64,000 nt of DNA, taken from positions 1 to 64,000 of the forward strand of contig JAFBIW010000001.1 in NCBI GenBank assembly GCA_021531865.1, in the 5' to 3' direction. Both the position numbers and the translations under genes were made by a program. Below are positions 15,589 through 23,832 of this stretch, in pieces. Numbering within the stretch: position 1 is the first letter of the stretch; every line of letters begins with the position of its first letter. This stretch comes from Butyricicoccus pullicaecorum (GTDB lineage: Bacteria; Bacillota; Clostridia; Oscillospirales; Butyricicoccaceae). The notes under the pieces are model-generated. The model saw only the letters and a program-made list of their open reading frames with translations, ran no database searches and had not been told where the DNA came from.

Positions 15589-16326
15589 ATGGAACACCGG
15601 CCGCGCTACGCGCTTCTGGACAGTCTGCGCGGGCTGACGCTTTTGAGCATGATCGCCTATCACGCGGTCTGGGATCTGGTCTACCTGTACCACTTCCCGT
15701 TCGTGTGGTATCTCGGGCGGGGCGCGTTTTTCTGGCAGCAGAGCATCTGCTGGACGTTCATCCTGCTGGCGGGCTTCTGCTGGCCGCTCGGCCGCCGGCC
15801 GCTCCGGCGCGGATTGACCGTCCTCGCGGGCGGTGCGCTCGTCTCGCTCGTGACCCGATTCGTCCTGCCGGACGACCCGGTGCGCTTCGGCGTTTTGACC
15901 CTGCTGGGCGCGTCCATGCTGCTCACCCTCCCGCTCGACCGCGTCCTGCGGCGGATTCCCGCCCCGCTCGGGCTGGCGGCGTCGTTCGCCCTGTTTACGC
16001 TGGGCTACCACGCGCAGACCGGGGTGCTCTCGGTCGCATCCTATCCGGTCGCATCCCTGCCCGCCTGGCTCTACCGGAACGCGCTGACCGCCTTTCTGGG
16101 CTTCCCCTACCCCAATTTCCATTCGAGCGACTATTTCCCGCTCGTGCCGTGGTTTTTCCTCTTCCTGTGCGGCTATTTCCTCTATCATCTGACCGCTTCC
16201 CGCCTGCCGGACTGCGCCCTGCTGCGCCGGTCGGTGCGTCCGCTGGCCGCGCTCGGGCGGCACTCCCTGCTCGTTTACCTCCTGCATCAGCCTATTCTGT
16301 ACGTCCTCTTTGCGGTTTTATTTTAA
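15589..16326 (+). CDS. DUF1624 / heparan-alpha-glucosaminide N-acetyltransferase-like membrane protein
   Basis: This 245-residue integral membrane protein has about seven helices. It starts with RYALLDSLRGLTLLSMIAYHAVWDL; the R-x-x-x-D-x-x-R-G motif and the following His are typical of this acyltransferase family. The N-terminus to residue 80 carries WLGRGAFFWQQSICWTFILLAGF-like helices (about 43-66). It may acetylate an envelope sugar, but no substrate can be named. GGAGGGG lies upstream, and a terminator follows. It is divergent from the flavodoxin promoter. Confidence 0.8.
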   Translation: MEHRPRYALLDSLRGLTLLSMIAYHAVWDLVYLYHFPFVWYLGRGAFFWQQSICWTFILLAGFCWPLGRRPLRRGLTVLAGGALVSLVTRFVLPDDPVRFGVLTLLGASMLLTLPLDRVLRRIPAPLGLAASFALFTLGYHAQTGVLSVASYPVASLPAWLYRNALTAFLGFPYPNFHSSDYFPLVPWFFLFLCGYFLYHLTASRLPDCALLRRSVRPLAALGRHSLLVYLLHQPILYVLFAVLF

Positions 16327-16330
16327 ACAA

Positions 16331-16356
16331 AAAACCACCCGTTTTGGGGTGGTTTT
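16331..16356. terminator. Bidirectional intrinsic terminator
   Basis: AAAACCACCC pairs with GGGTGGTTTT around a short loop. It lies between the rightward DUF1624 gene and the leftward aspartoacylase-like operon, so it serves both. Confidence 0.9.
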
Positions 16357-16362
16357 CTTCGT

Positions 16363-17307
16363 TTACAGGTCGTTCCACGCGGGTGCGCGGATCAGCTTGA
16401 GCACCGCCGTGCTTTCGTAGGTCATGTCCTCGTCGTGGACAAAGGCGACCGTCCCGTGCACGGGCGCGTGCAGGGCGCTCAGCTCGACGCCCAGATAGGG
16501 GTCCCAGATGCGGGCGAGAAGCTGGCCGCGCGCGACCTCCTCACCCGGCTCGACGTAAGCGTCGAAGAACCCGGCGTTCTCGGCGCGCACCGGGACAAAG
16601 TCCTCGCTCTCGATGACGCGGGAGCGGTAGCCGCCGCAGCCCTGATAGCGGATGACGCCCTGATCGGCCATGAAATTCAAAATCGCGTCGACCGCCTGCT
16701 TGGCGCTGGCCTTGTCGACCCGAGCGGTGTTCGTCGTGTAGATCGAGAAGGCGTTCGTCTCCCAGATCTGCCAGTTGTAGTTGAGCGTCGTCGTATCGAA
16801 CGGGCGGGGCGTGTGCAGCACGACGTAGGGCAGGCCGAAGCGCCGCGCCAGCTCGACGTTCTCGTAGCCGGTCTTCATCATGCGCACGTGGGGCACGAAC
16901 GCGCCCGGCATATAGAAGGAGGCGAACTGGATGCCGTACCGGTAGCCCCGGACGGCCTCGAACAGACCGGCGGCGATGCGCTGGGTGGTCTCGCCCTGAT
17001 CGTAGCCCGGGAACATGCGGTTGATATCGGTGTTGTCGATGCTCCAGAACCGTTTTTTGATGTTCATGGAGTACGGATTGGCGCACGGGATGACCAGAAT
17101 CTTCTTGTCCGGAACGATCCGCCCGCTCTTTTCGAGCTCGGTCAGGCGGCGGATCAGACTGGAACAGGCAAAAAGCTGCTGGTTCTCGTTGCCGCGCATA
17201 CTGCCGACCACGCAGACGGCAGGTTCGCCCGAACCGAAGGTGAAGCCGGTGATGCGGAAGTCGTCGCGGTAGAGCGCCTTGATTTCAAACAGGGTTTCAC
17301 GCTCCAT
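16363..17307 (-). CDS. Succinylglutamate desuccinylase/aspartoacylase-like protein lacking zinc histidines
   Basis: This 314-residue member of the AstE/AspA (M14-type) family is a paralog of the next upstream gene. The usual zinc motif HGDE is here RGNE (R38, E41), and the third ligand DIHAS has become IQFAS (F128 in place of His). The substrate-binding DINRMFPG motif is kept. A C-terminal lipoyl-like beta domain (VEPGEEVARGQLLARI) is present. Two of three zinc ligands are gone, so it is probably not a hydrolase and may be a regulatory partner of its paralog. It overlaps that gene by 11 bases. Confidence 0.82.
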   Translation of the reverse strand: MERETLFEIKALYRDDFRITGFTFGSGEPAVCVVGSMRGNENQQLFACSSLIRRLTELEKSGRIVPDKKILVIPCANPYSMNIKKRFWSIDNTDINRMFPGYDQGETTQRIAAGLFEAVRGYRYGIQFASFYMPGAFVPHVRMMKTGYENVELARRFGLPYVVLHTPRPFDTTTLNYNWQIWETNAFSIYTTNTARVDKASAKQAVDAILNFMADQGVIRYQGCGGYRSRVIESEDFVPVRAENAGFFDAYVEPGEEVARGQLLARIWDPYLGVELSALHAPVHGTVAFVHDEDMTYESTAVLKLIRAPAWNDL

Positions 17308-18256
17308 GGCTGTCCCCTCCTTCCGGTTCGGTGTGCAGAATACGCGCGATGAGCGACCCCTGATCGACGACCGGGTATTCGCGCACGGTGAACAGCCAGC
17401 CCGAAACGGGCGCGGTCACCCGGCAGAGGAGCTGGCCGCGCAGCGGGTCGACGATCTGTCCGATTTCGTCGCCGGGCGCGAGCTGTGCGCCGTGGCAGAG
17501 GGTCTTGATGAAGATGCCCGAGACCGGCGCGTTGAGGAAGGTCACCTCATTCGGGTCGCGGGAGATGACCGGGGTGCGCACAGCGGGCGCAGGCCCCGTC
17601 CAGACGCCCAGCTCGCAAAGCAGACGGAAGATGCCGTCGGTGAGCTGTTCGCCGTATTCCCGGGTGATGCGCATGCCGACGCCCATCTCCACAACCAGCG
17701 TGGGCACGTTCCGGCTGTTCAGGCTGTAGGCCAGCGTGGATTCGAGCACGGTGCTCGCCCCGTGTACCCAGATGAAGTCCACATTCGCCCGCTCGGCCAG
17801 CGGGACGAGCACGTCGGCGTGCTTCTCGTTGATGCGGATCTGGGGTACCTCGGTCAGATAGATGTTGCTCGCGTGGATGTCCAGACAGAGGTCGGAGCCT
17901 TCCAGATCGCGGATGATCTGGGCGGCGACAAATTCGTTCATATCGCCGTCCCGGCGGCCGGGGAAGATGCGGTTCATATCGAGGTCAAAGGCCGGGATGC
18001 CCCGGGTGACCGAGTCGATGCCGAAGGGATTGAGGGCGGGATAGAGGTCGACCGTGCCCTTCAAATATTCAGGGTGCTCCGCGATGCGCTGGGCGACGGC
18101 GTAGCAGACGTACTGCCCCTCCAGCTCGTCGCCGTGGATGCCGGTCACGATGCTGACCCGCTTGCCCCGGCCGCCCGACGTGGATTCGAGCCGGTTTTTG
18201 CGGATGCGCAGGGTCTCATCGACCGGCATCCCCACCTTTGCTACTGTTTCGATCAA
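17297..18256 (-). CDS. Succinylglutamate desuccinylase/aspartoacylase-family hydrolase (zinc ligands intact)
   Basis: This 319-residue protein has the complete M14-type zinc site: H41 and E44 (GIHGDELEG) and H128 (DIHAS), plus DMNRIFPG (N95, R96) for substrate carboxylate binding. The C-terminal domain resembles a lipoyl/biotinyl fold. The family removes acyl groups from amino acids or cuts terminal residues of peptides. In this operon with a transglutaminase and an ATP-grasp enzyme it may act on a peptide or amidated product, which is inference. It overlaps the transglutaminase gene by 4 bases. Confidence 0.85.
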   Translation of the reverse strand: MIETVAKVGMPVDETLRIRKNRLESTSGGRGKRVSIVTGIHGDELEGQYVCYAVAQRIAEHPEYLKGTVDLYPALNPFGIDSVTRGIPAFDLDMNRIFPGRRDGDMNEFVAAQIIRDLEGSDLCLDIHASNIYLTEVPQIRINEKHADVLVPLAERANVDFIWVHGASTVLESTLAYSLNSRNVPTLVVEMGVGMRITREYGEQLTDGIFRLLCELGVWTGPAPAVRTPVISRDPNEVTFLNAPVSGIFIKTLCHGAQLAPGDEIGQIVDPLRGQLLCRVTAPVSGWLFTVREYPVVDQGSLIARILHTEPEGGDSHGA

Positions 18257-19047
18257 GGTTTCTTCTCCTCCTGAACAGACACGACGGCCTGCTGCGTCTG
18301 CCGGGTGCGGCCGACGAACAGGCCCTGATTGATCGTGCAGTCGGTATAGTCTCTGCCCGCCGAGATCTTGATGTGCTGATCATCGACGAGCAGGCGGTTG
18401 GTCGGGTCGAGGGCGTACCAGCGTTCGCCGTCCGCGATCTCGACCCATGCGTGGCTCAGCCCCTCGCCCAGCAGCATCCCGACGGCATAGCGGCAGGGAA
18501 TCTGCTCCATGCGGCAGAGGGAGAGCAGGATGTGGGCGTAGTCCTGACACACGCCCTGCCCGAGCGCCATGGCCTGCTCGGCGGTCGTGTGGATGTCGGT
18601 CACGCCCGGGGTATAGACAAAGCGGTCGTGCAGGCCGTTCATGAAGGCGCACGCCCGGTCGAGCGCGCCCATATCCGCCGGGAAGGAAAACTGTGCGGCG
18701 AAGGCGGTCAGGGCTTCGCCCGGTGCTGTGATGGCGGTCTGGTATTTGAACAGGCCGAGCTGGTGCGCGGGCGGCGCGGGCGTGAAGGGCGACAGCCCGG
18801 TGCGCGCCCGTCCGGTCACCTCGACCGAAAAATGGTCGTGCTGTCCGGCGGAATAGCCGTAGATGCAGTGGTTGCCGAAGGCGTCCGTGTCGTCCGACAA
18901 AAACTCCTTGGGGTACACGTCGGTCGTGAGCGCCGTAATCTCCTGCCGCGCGTCGGAATGGGGAACGCATTTGAGCGTAAAGCGGTGCTGTTCGACCGGC
19001 GGGTCAAAGGACAGCCGCATCCGGTAGGTAAAATGCAGTTCCTTCAT
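18253..19047 (-). CDS. Transglutaminase-like cysteine peptidase
   Basis: This 264-residue protein has an N-terminal beta domain (about 1-100, transglutaminase-N type) and a catalytic domain with C167 (GQGVCQDYAH), H199 (SHAWVEI) and D214 (LDPTN), so the triad is intact. Proteins of this class occur with alpha-E and circularly permuted ATP-grasp proteins in predicted peptide-synthesis or peptide-tagging operons. Here those two partners are damaged while this gene is intact. Confidence 0.88.
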   Translation of the reverse strand: MKELHFTYRMRLSFDPPVEQHRFTLKCVPHSDARQEITALTTDVYPKEFLSDDTDAFGNHCIYGYSAGQHDHFSVEVTGRARTGLSPFTPAPPAHQLGLFKYQTAITAPGEALTAFAAQFSFPADMGALDRACAFMNGLHDRFVYTPGVTDIHTTAEQAMALGQGVCQDYAHILLSLCRMEQIPCRYAVGMLLGEGLSHAWVEIADGERWYALDPTNRLLVDDQHIKISAGRDYTDCTINQGLFVGRTRQTQQAVVSVQEEKKP

Positions 19048-19052
19048 CGGAC

Positions 19053-19444
19053 TCAGTCCTCCAGCAGGGCTTCGACGGTCAAAACGACCTGCGCGTAGTC
19101 AATTTCGGGCGCTTCGACCAGCTCGGAGAGCCGTGCGAGCCGCGCCTCGTTGTATTTGAGGCAGGTGCGCCCAATGCGTCCGGCCAGACGGTGGAACTCG
19201 CGCTGCATCTCGGGCACGGGCATCCGCAGGCGGGCGTAGAGGTCGAGCCGCTCGACCCGCTTGCCGACCTTGATCAGATTGCGCACGTTCTCGCTGTCGA
19301 TGCTGTCGTCCGCGATGCCCCAGAAGGCCAGAATATTATCGGTCACCTTTTGCAGCTCAACGAGCGGGGCCTGCGAGGCGCGCGCCCGGAGTACCGGCCG
19401 AGCCAGTACAGGCGGTCTGTGTTTTCTACCGAGATAATACCCAT
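19053..19444 (-). pseudogene. Alpha-E (DUF403) protein with large internal deletion and frameshift
   Basis: The true alpha-E N-terminus is present (MGIISVENTDRLYWLGRYS, from the ATG at 19444), then the frame changes. About 90 bases on, the C-terminal third appears in another frame (APLVELQKVTDNILAFWG to the end). A normal alpha-E protein is about 310 residues; here about 20 N-terminal and 105 C-terminal residues remain, so roughly 190 are missing. A short C-terminal product could be made from GTG or ATG near 19346, but it would lack most of the helical fold. Confidence 0.85.
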
Positions 19445-20619
19445 GTGTCCTTAAATCCTCCTCCCTGCGACGAATTGACGATGAACGAATCGGGGTTGCG
19501 GGAGAAGCGGGTCAGGCCGCTTTTCCAGACCATCGGCTCCTCTCCCAGCAGCACAAAGGCCCGCAGGTCGGCCTTGCGCGGTACGCGTTTCCCCTCGTCC
19601 ATGATATCGAGATCGCGGAAGTCGATGACCTCCTGCGCGATAAAGCGGCGCGGCTCCCGCCGGAGCAGGTCGAGGAAGTCGGCCTTCTGCGCAGCGGTCA
19701 TCTTGCTGCCGAAGACGACGCCGTAGCCGCCCGCCTCGGCCACATCCTTGAGCACCAGCTCGTCGAAGTGGTCGAGCACATAGGACATGTCCTCAGGATA
19801 GAATGGCAGATAGGTCGGCGCGTTCTGTAAGATCGGCTCCTCGCCCAGATAATACTTGATCATCTTGGGCACGAAGTAGTAGATGCCCTTGTCGTCGGCC
19901 ACGCCGTTGCCGGGCGCGTTGAGCAGGGCGACGTTGCCCTTGCGGTAGATGTCGTACAGGTGCGGAATGCCGATGACCGAATCGTCGCGGAAGTTCATCG
20001 GATCGAGGTAATCGTCCGAAATGCGGCGGTAGACCGCGCCGACCGGCTCCTTCCGACCCGAATAATCAACGAAATAGAGGTGGTCGTTTTCAACGATCAG
20101 CTCGCTGCCGGTGACGAGATGGGCGCCGGTCTGCTCGGCCAGATAGGAGTGCTCGAAGTAGGCGGCGTTGTAGCGGCCGGGCGTCAGGATGACCGTGTGC
20201 CCGCCGGTGTTCACGTGATCCATCGTTTTGCGCAGGAGCTGGGCATAGTTGCGGTCGTCCTCGATCTGGTACTGCCGGAAGGTCTCGGGGCTGCTGCGGC
20301 GGCACAGGTCGCGGGCGATCATCGGATAGGACGCGCCCGAGGGCACGCGCAGGTTGTCCTCGAGGATGTACCAGGAACCGTCCTTGCCCTGTACGAGGTC
20401 GATGCCCGCGATGTGGGTGTAAACGCCCTTGGGCGGCTGCACGCCCTCGCACTGGGCCAGATAGCCGCTCGAGGCGTAGACGAACTCCTCGGGCACGACC
20501 CGGTCGCGGATGATCTGTTTCTCCCCGTAGATGTCCTGTATGAACAGGTTGAGCGCCATAACGCGCTGCTTGAGTCCCTTTTCCAGAAAGGCGAAGTCGT
20601 CCTTAGGGAGCCTGTCGAA
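19426..20619 (-). pseudogene. Circularly permuted ATP-grasp type 2 enzyme, N-terminally truncated
   Basis: Homology begins at FDRLPKDDFAFLEKGLKQR, normally about 75 residues into the family (about 480 residues). It runs to the proper C-terminus with the SSQGGGFKDTWVL motif. Upstream of FDRLPK the frame enters the tRNA-Ser-derived repeats, and the apparent N-terminus is a translation of repeat DNA. About 397 family residues remain, including IIRDRVVPEEFVY and EDNLRVPSGASYP. Without its own start and promoter it is probably not functional, though translation from an internal ATG (20559) cannot be ruled out. It overlaps the alpha-E start by 19 bases, as in an intact operon. Confidence 0.75.
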
Positions 20620-20901
20620 TCCCACGAAAAAAGAAAAACCCTCCAAAGAGGGTTTTTCTATGGCGGAGAAGGTGGAATTCCGCGCCTGCGGGCGCGCCAC
20701 GGCAGGTTCTCAATAGCCGCCTTTCGAATCCCACGAAAAAAGAAAAACCCTCCAAAGAGGGTTTTTCTATGGCGGAGAAGGTGGGATTCCGCGCCTGCGG
20801 GCGCGCCACGGCGGGTTCGAACCTGCCATCGGCAGGTTCTCAATAGCCGCCTTTCGAATCCCACAAATAAAAAAGAACCCTCCAAAAGAGGATTCTTTTT
20901 C
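20617..20901 (-). repeat. Tandem array of tRNA-Ser 3' end plus terminator units
   Basis: Units begin at 20617, 20726 and 20856 (each with GAATCCCAC on the plus strand). Each holds a terminator hairpin (AACCCTC against GAGGGTT) and a copy of the last 20 or so bases of the tRNA-Ser gene (20661-20681 and 20770-20790, real gene from 20902). Units are 109 and 130 bases; the second has an extra hairpin (GAACCTGCC against GGCAGGTTC, 20819-20839). The array ends exactly where the ATP-grasp gene is cut. Confidence 0.85.
20876..20900 (-). terminator. Intrinsic terminator of tRNA-Ser (with copies at 20743-20768 and 20634-20659)
   Basis: On the minus strand a stem of AATCCTC against GAGGGTT type follows the tRNA at once, with a T-run behind it. 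The two repeat units carry near-identical copies with perfect stems. Confidence 0.8.
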
Positions 20902-20992
20902 TGGCGGAGAAGGTGGGATTCGAACCCACGTGACGTTTTACCGCCAACTCGATTTCGAGTCGAGCTCGTTATGACCACTTCGATACTTCTCC
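20902..20992 (-). tRNA. tRNA-Ser(CGA)
   Basis: A 91-base cloverleaf with acceptor GGAGAAG paired to CTTCTCC, an encoded CCA end, a long variable arm typical of tRNA-Ser and a T-arm with GGTTCGAATCC. The anticodon loop reads CTCGAAA between CTCGA and TCGAG, giving anticodon CGA for the codon UCG. Confidence 0.97.
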
Positions 20993-21026
20993 GTATTTGG
21001 TGATACGCTGCCGTGACAGCTTTATT

Positions 21027-21055
21027 ATTTTAACACAGTTTTTTGCAAATGGCAA
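21027..21055 (-). promoter_or_regulatory. Promoter of tRNA-Ser
   Basis: Minus strand: TTGCCA (21050-21055), 17 bases, TAAAAT (21027-21032), about 35 bases before the tRNA. Confidence 0.7.
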
Positions 21056-21090
21056 GCCCCTCTTCCAAAAAATTTTTCTCAAAAAAGTGC

Positions 21091-21119
21091 TTGACATTTC
21101 CTGTCGTATCCCGTATAAT
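21091..21119 (+). promoter_or_regulatory. Consensus promoter of tRNA-Ala
   Basis: TTGACA (21091-21096), 17 bases, TATAAT (21114-21119): a full match to the sigma-A consensus, as expected for a stable RNA gene. Confidence 0.9.
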
Positions 21120-21131
21120 AGTCATCGTCAC

Positions 21132-21207
21132 GGGGGCGTAGCTCAGCTGGGAGAGCGTTTGACTGGCAGTCAAGAGGTCATGGGTTCGATCCCCACCGTC
21201 TCCACCA
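21132..21207 (+). tRNA. tRNA-Ala(GGC)
   Basis: A 76-base tRNA with acceptor GGGGGCG against CGTCTCC, including the G3-U70 pair that identifies alanine tRNAs, D-arm GCTCAGCTGGGAGAGC, anticodon loop CTGGCAG (anticodon GGC), T-arm GGGTTCGATCCCC and encoded CCA. Confidence 0.97.
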
Positions 21208-21214
21208 AGGACAG

Positions 21215-21244
21215 ACCGCTGATCCATTCGGATCAGCGGTTTTT
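21215..21244 (+). terminator. Intrinsic terminator of tRNA-Ala
   Basis: ACCGCTGATCC pairs perfectly with GGATCAGCGGT around ATTC, followed by TTTT. Confidence 0.92.
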
Positions 21245-21278
21245 CTTTTCCCTGCGCAAAATCAGAATCAAAAAATTC

Positions 21279-21313
21279 ACGCCGTCCTCCCTTCGGAGGA
21301 CGGCGTTTTTTTC
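21279..21313. terminator. Intrinsic terminator, mainly for the leftward AraC gene
   Basis: ACGCCGTCCTCC pairs with GGAGGACGGCGT around CTTC. A-rich sequence precedes and seven T follow, so it can work on both strands. It lies three bases from the AraC-gene stop. Confidence 0.9.
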
Positions 21314-21316
21314 GTT

Positions 21317-22171
21317 TCAGCGGCTGCGCTCGATGAAATCGCTCGGGTTGCGGTCAAATTCCCGCTTGAAGGCCTTGCGGAAGTTGGAATAATCATTGAA
21401 GCCGCAGCGCATGCAGGCGTCCATGACCGGCACGCCCGCGCGGAGCATGTTCCGCGCGACGGTCACCCGCTTTTTGATGATATATTGATAGAGCGTCAGC
21501 CCGGTGTACTGCTTGAACTGGTTGTTCAGGTAGAACTTGCTGATATAAAAGGTGCTCGCCAGCCGGTCAAGCGAGAGGTTTTCGGCCAGATTTTCGTTGA
21601 TATAGGCCAGAACCTGATTGATCTTCTCGCTCTCGGTGACGTCCCGGCGGATGGAATCGGGCGTATCGAAATACGCGCGGTTGAGATAGACCAGAAATTC
21701 GGTGATGCCGGTGTAGCACAGCAGGCGGCTGCCGAAGGCGTGCTCCTCCTGCAGAGCGGTCAGCCGCTCGCACAGGGCGCGCAGGTGCATGAGGGTCTTC
21801 TCGTCCGGCCGGATCAGGCGGTATTTCTTCTGCGCCGCGTCGGTGAAGCAGGCGGACAGATCCTCGCCGCGCTCATGGAACTTGTCCAGAAAATCATCGG
21901 CCAGCCAGATGACGAACCGCTCATACGGCTTGCCCGGGAAGATCTCGGGGCGGTGGATGTCCCGGCTGGTGGTCAGCAGGATGTCGCCCGGGCGGAGCTG
22001 ATAGGTGCGGCCCTCGATGATATAGTTGACGTTTCCGGACAGAAAAAAGAACACCTCGTAGAAGGGATGCTCGTGGAACTCCACGACCGGCGGGATCTCA
22101 TCCAGGTAGTGATGAAACTCAAAATCCTCCTCCTGCATGGTTTGACGGAGGGTAAAAACGTCTTTGTGCAT
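21317..22171 (-). CDS. AraC-family transcriptional regulator
   Basis: This regulator of about 284 residues has an N-terminal cupin sensor domain (EIPPVVEFHEHPFYEVFFFL, PGDILLTTSRDIHRPE) and a C-terminal double helix-turn-helix (about the last 100 residues: SLDRLASTFYISKFYLN and ACMRCGFNDYSNFRKAFKREF). It is divergent from uxaC, so it most likely controls hexuronate catabolism with a sugar-acid inducer. The ATG at 22171 was chosen because the leftward promoter lies at 22211-22239, downstream of the longer open frame start. Confidence 0.88.
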   Translation of the reverse strand: MHKDVFTLRQTMQEEDFEFHHYLDEIPPVVEFHEHPFYEVFFFLSGNVNYIIEGRTYQLRPGDILLTTSRDIHRPEIFPGKPYERFVIWLADDFLDKFHERGEDLSACFTDAAQKKYRLIRPDEKTLMHLRALCERLTALQEEHAFGSRLLCYTGITEFLVYLNRAYFDTPDSIRRDVTESEKINQVLAYINENLAENLSLDRLASTFYISKFYLNNQFKQYTGLTLYQYIIKKRVTVARNMLRAGVPVMDACMRCGFNDYSNFRKAFKREFDRNPSDFIERSR

Positions 22172-22210
22172 TTCCGCCAAAACACCGCCTTTCGTTTTGT
22201 GTATGTTTAT

Positions 22211-22239
22211 ATTATATCGCAATTTTCACCACATTTCAA
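22211..22239 (-). promoter_or_regulatory. Promoter of the AraC-type regulator gene
   Basis: Minus strand: TTGAAA (22234-22239), 17 bases, TATAAT (22211-22216). Transcription would start near 22204. Confidence 0.75.
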
Positions 22240-22274
22240 GCGCGAAATGCCACGTTTTCACCTCACGCCGCTGA

Positions 22275-22280
22275 TATAAT
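22275..22280 (+). promoter_or_regulatory. -10 box of the uxaC operon promoter
   Basis: TATAAT at 22275-22280 has no good -35 element 17 bases before it (ACGTTT at 22252). A strong -10 with a poor -35 suits a promoter that needs an activator, here presumably the divergent AraC protein. Confidence 0.55.
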
Positions 22281-22365
22281 ATTGTTAACAAAGGAAACCG
22301 GGATTTTCGGAAACGGCGCCGTCCGGCGTCCCGGTATATTCGGATCGGAAAAGGAGAAAACGACC

Positions 22366-23772
22366 ATGCAAACCTTCATCACCGAAGACTTCCTGCTGCA
22401 AAGCGAGCCTGCGCGCATCCTCTATCACGAGCACGCAGAAAAGATGCCCATTTTCGACTATCACTGTCATCTGAATCCCCGTGAGATCTGCGAGGACGTC
22501 CGGTTTGACGATCTGGCGCACGCGTGGCTGGGCGGCGACCACTACAAGTGGCGCGTTATGCGTGCCTGCGGCGTTCCCGAGCGCTGCATCACGGGCGACG
22601 CGCCCGGCCGCGAGAAGTTCGACTGCTTCGCCGCCGTCATGCCCCGCCTGATCGGCAACCCGATCTACCACTGGTCGCACCTCGAGCTGAAGCGCTTTTT
22701 CGGTGCGGACGAGCTGCTGGAACCGGCCACGGCCGACAAGCTCTGGACGCAGGCGAACGCCGTCCTGCAAAGCCCGGCCGGTTCGGCGCGGTCGCTCATC
22801 GAGGCGAGCCGCGTGCGCGCCCTGTGCACGACCGACGACCCGGCGGACGACCTCGTCTGGCACAAGAAGCTGGCGGCTGACCCAACCTTCCCGGTCAAGG
22901 TGCTGCCCACCTTCCGGCCGGACAAGGCGCTCCACATCGAAAACGACGGCTTCGCCGCCTATGTGGAGACGCTCGGACAGGCCGCGGGCGTTGAGATCCG
23001 CACGATCGACGACATCAAGACCGCCCTGCTCGGCCGCCTCGACTATTTCGCATCGGCCGGCTGCCGCATCTCCGACCACTCCTTCGGCTCGCCCGACTTC
23101 ACGGTCTGGGACGAGAGCGCGGCCGAGGAAGCCTTCCGCAAGGCGCTGGCGGGCGAACCGCTGATCGATTACGAGATCGCCGCCTACCAGTCCGACCTGA
23201 TGGACTTCTTAGGAGAAGCATATGCAGATCGCGGCTTTGTCATGCAGCTCCATCTGGGCGCGATCCGCAACCTGAACCGGCGGCTGTTCCGCACGCTCGG
23301 CCCGGACGTCGGCGGCGACTCGATCGGCGACCCCATCCCGGCCGCTTCGCTGGCCGCTCTGCTCGGCCGTCTGGACGGACGCGGCAAGCTGTCCAAGACC
23401 GTCCTCTACACCCTGAACGCGGCCGACAACGACAAGCTGATCGCGGCGGCCGGCTGCTTCCAGGACGCGTCCGCCCCGGGCAAGATCCAGTTCGGCTCGG
23501 CGTGGTGGTTCAACGACCACTTTGACGGCATGGAAGCCCAGCTCCGTTCGCTTGCGAACATCGGCGTGCTCAGCCGCTTCATCGGGATGCTGACCGATTC
23601 CCGCTCGTTCCTGTCCTACCCCCGCCACGAATACTTCCGCCGCATCCTGTGCAATCTGATCGGCGGCTGGGTGGCGGACGGCCGCGCCCCGGCGGACTAC
23701 AAGCTGCTCGGGCAGATCGTCGAGGACATTTGCTTCAACAATGCAGCCGCCTATCTCGGCCTTGCAGAATAA
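22366..23772 (+). CDS. uxaC: Glucuronate (uronate) isomerase
   Basis: This 468-residue enzyme converts D-glucuronate to fructuronate and galacturonate to tagaturonate. The N-terminus MQTFITEDFLLQSEPARILYH and the metal motif FDYHCHLNP are diagnostic, and the length is normal. The start at 22366 has AAGGAG nine bases upstream; longer in-frame sequence upstream lacks homology. It opens an operon with uxuA, a TRAP transporter and uxuB. Confidence 0.96.
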   Translation: MQTFITEDFLLQSEPARILYHEHAEKMPIFDYHCHLNPREICEDVRFDDLAHAWLGGDHYKWRVMRACGVPERCITGDAPGREKFDCFAAVMPRLIGNPIYHWSHLELKRFFGADELLEPATADKLWTQANAVLQSPAGSARSLIEASRVRALCTTDDPADDLVWHKKLAADPTFPVKVLPTFRPDKALHIENDGFAAYVETLGQAAGVEIRTIDDIKTALLGRLDYFASAGCRISDHSFGSPDFTVWDESAAEEAFRKALAGEPLIDYEIAAYQSDLMDFLGEAYADRGFVMQLHLGAIRNLNRRLFRTLGPDVGGDSIGDPIPAASLAALLGRLDGRGKLSKTVLYTLNAADNDKLIAAAGCFQDASAPGKIQFGSAWWFNDHFDGMEAQLRSLANIGVLSRFIGMLTDSRSFLSYPRHEYFRRILCNLIGGWVADGRAPADYKLLGQIVEDICFNNAAAYLGLAE

Positions 23773-23832
23773 AGAAAACCGTAAACTCAGCGGCGTTTCG
23801 CCGCACAGAAATAAAAAGGAGGAAATACCCCT

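Noticed and set aside
20658-20978. Open frame of about 106 codons across the tRNA-Ser repeats
   Set aside because: It translates tRNA and terminator sequence; its internal repetition only mirrors the DNA repeats.
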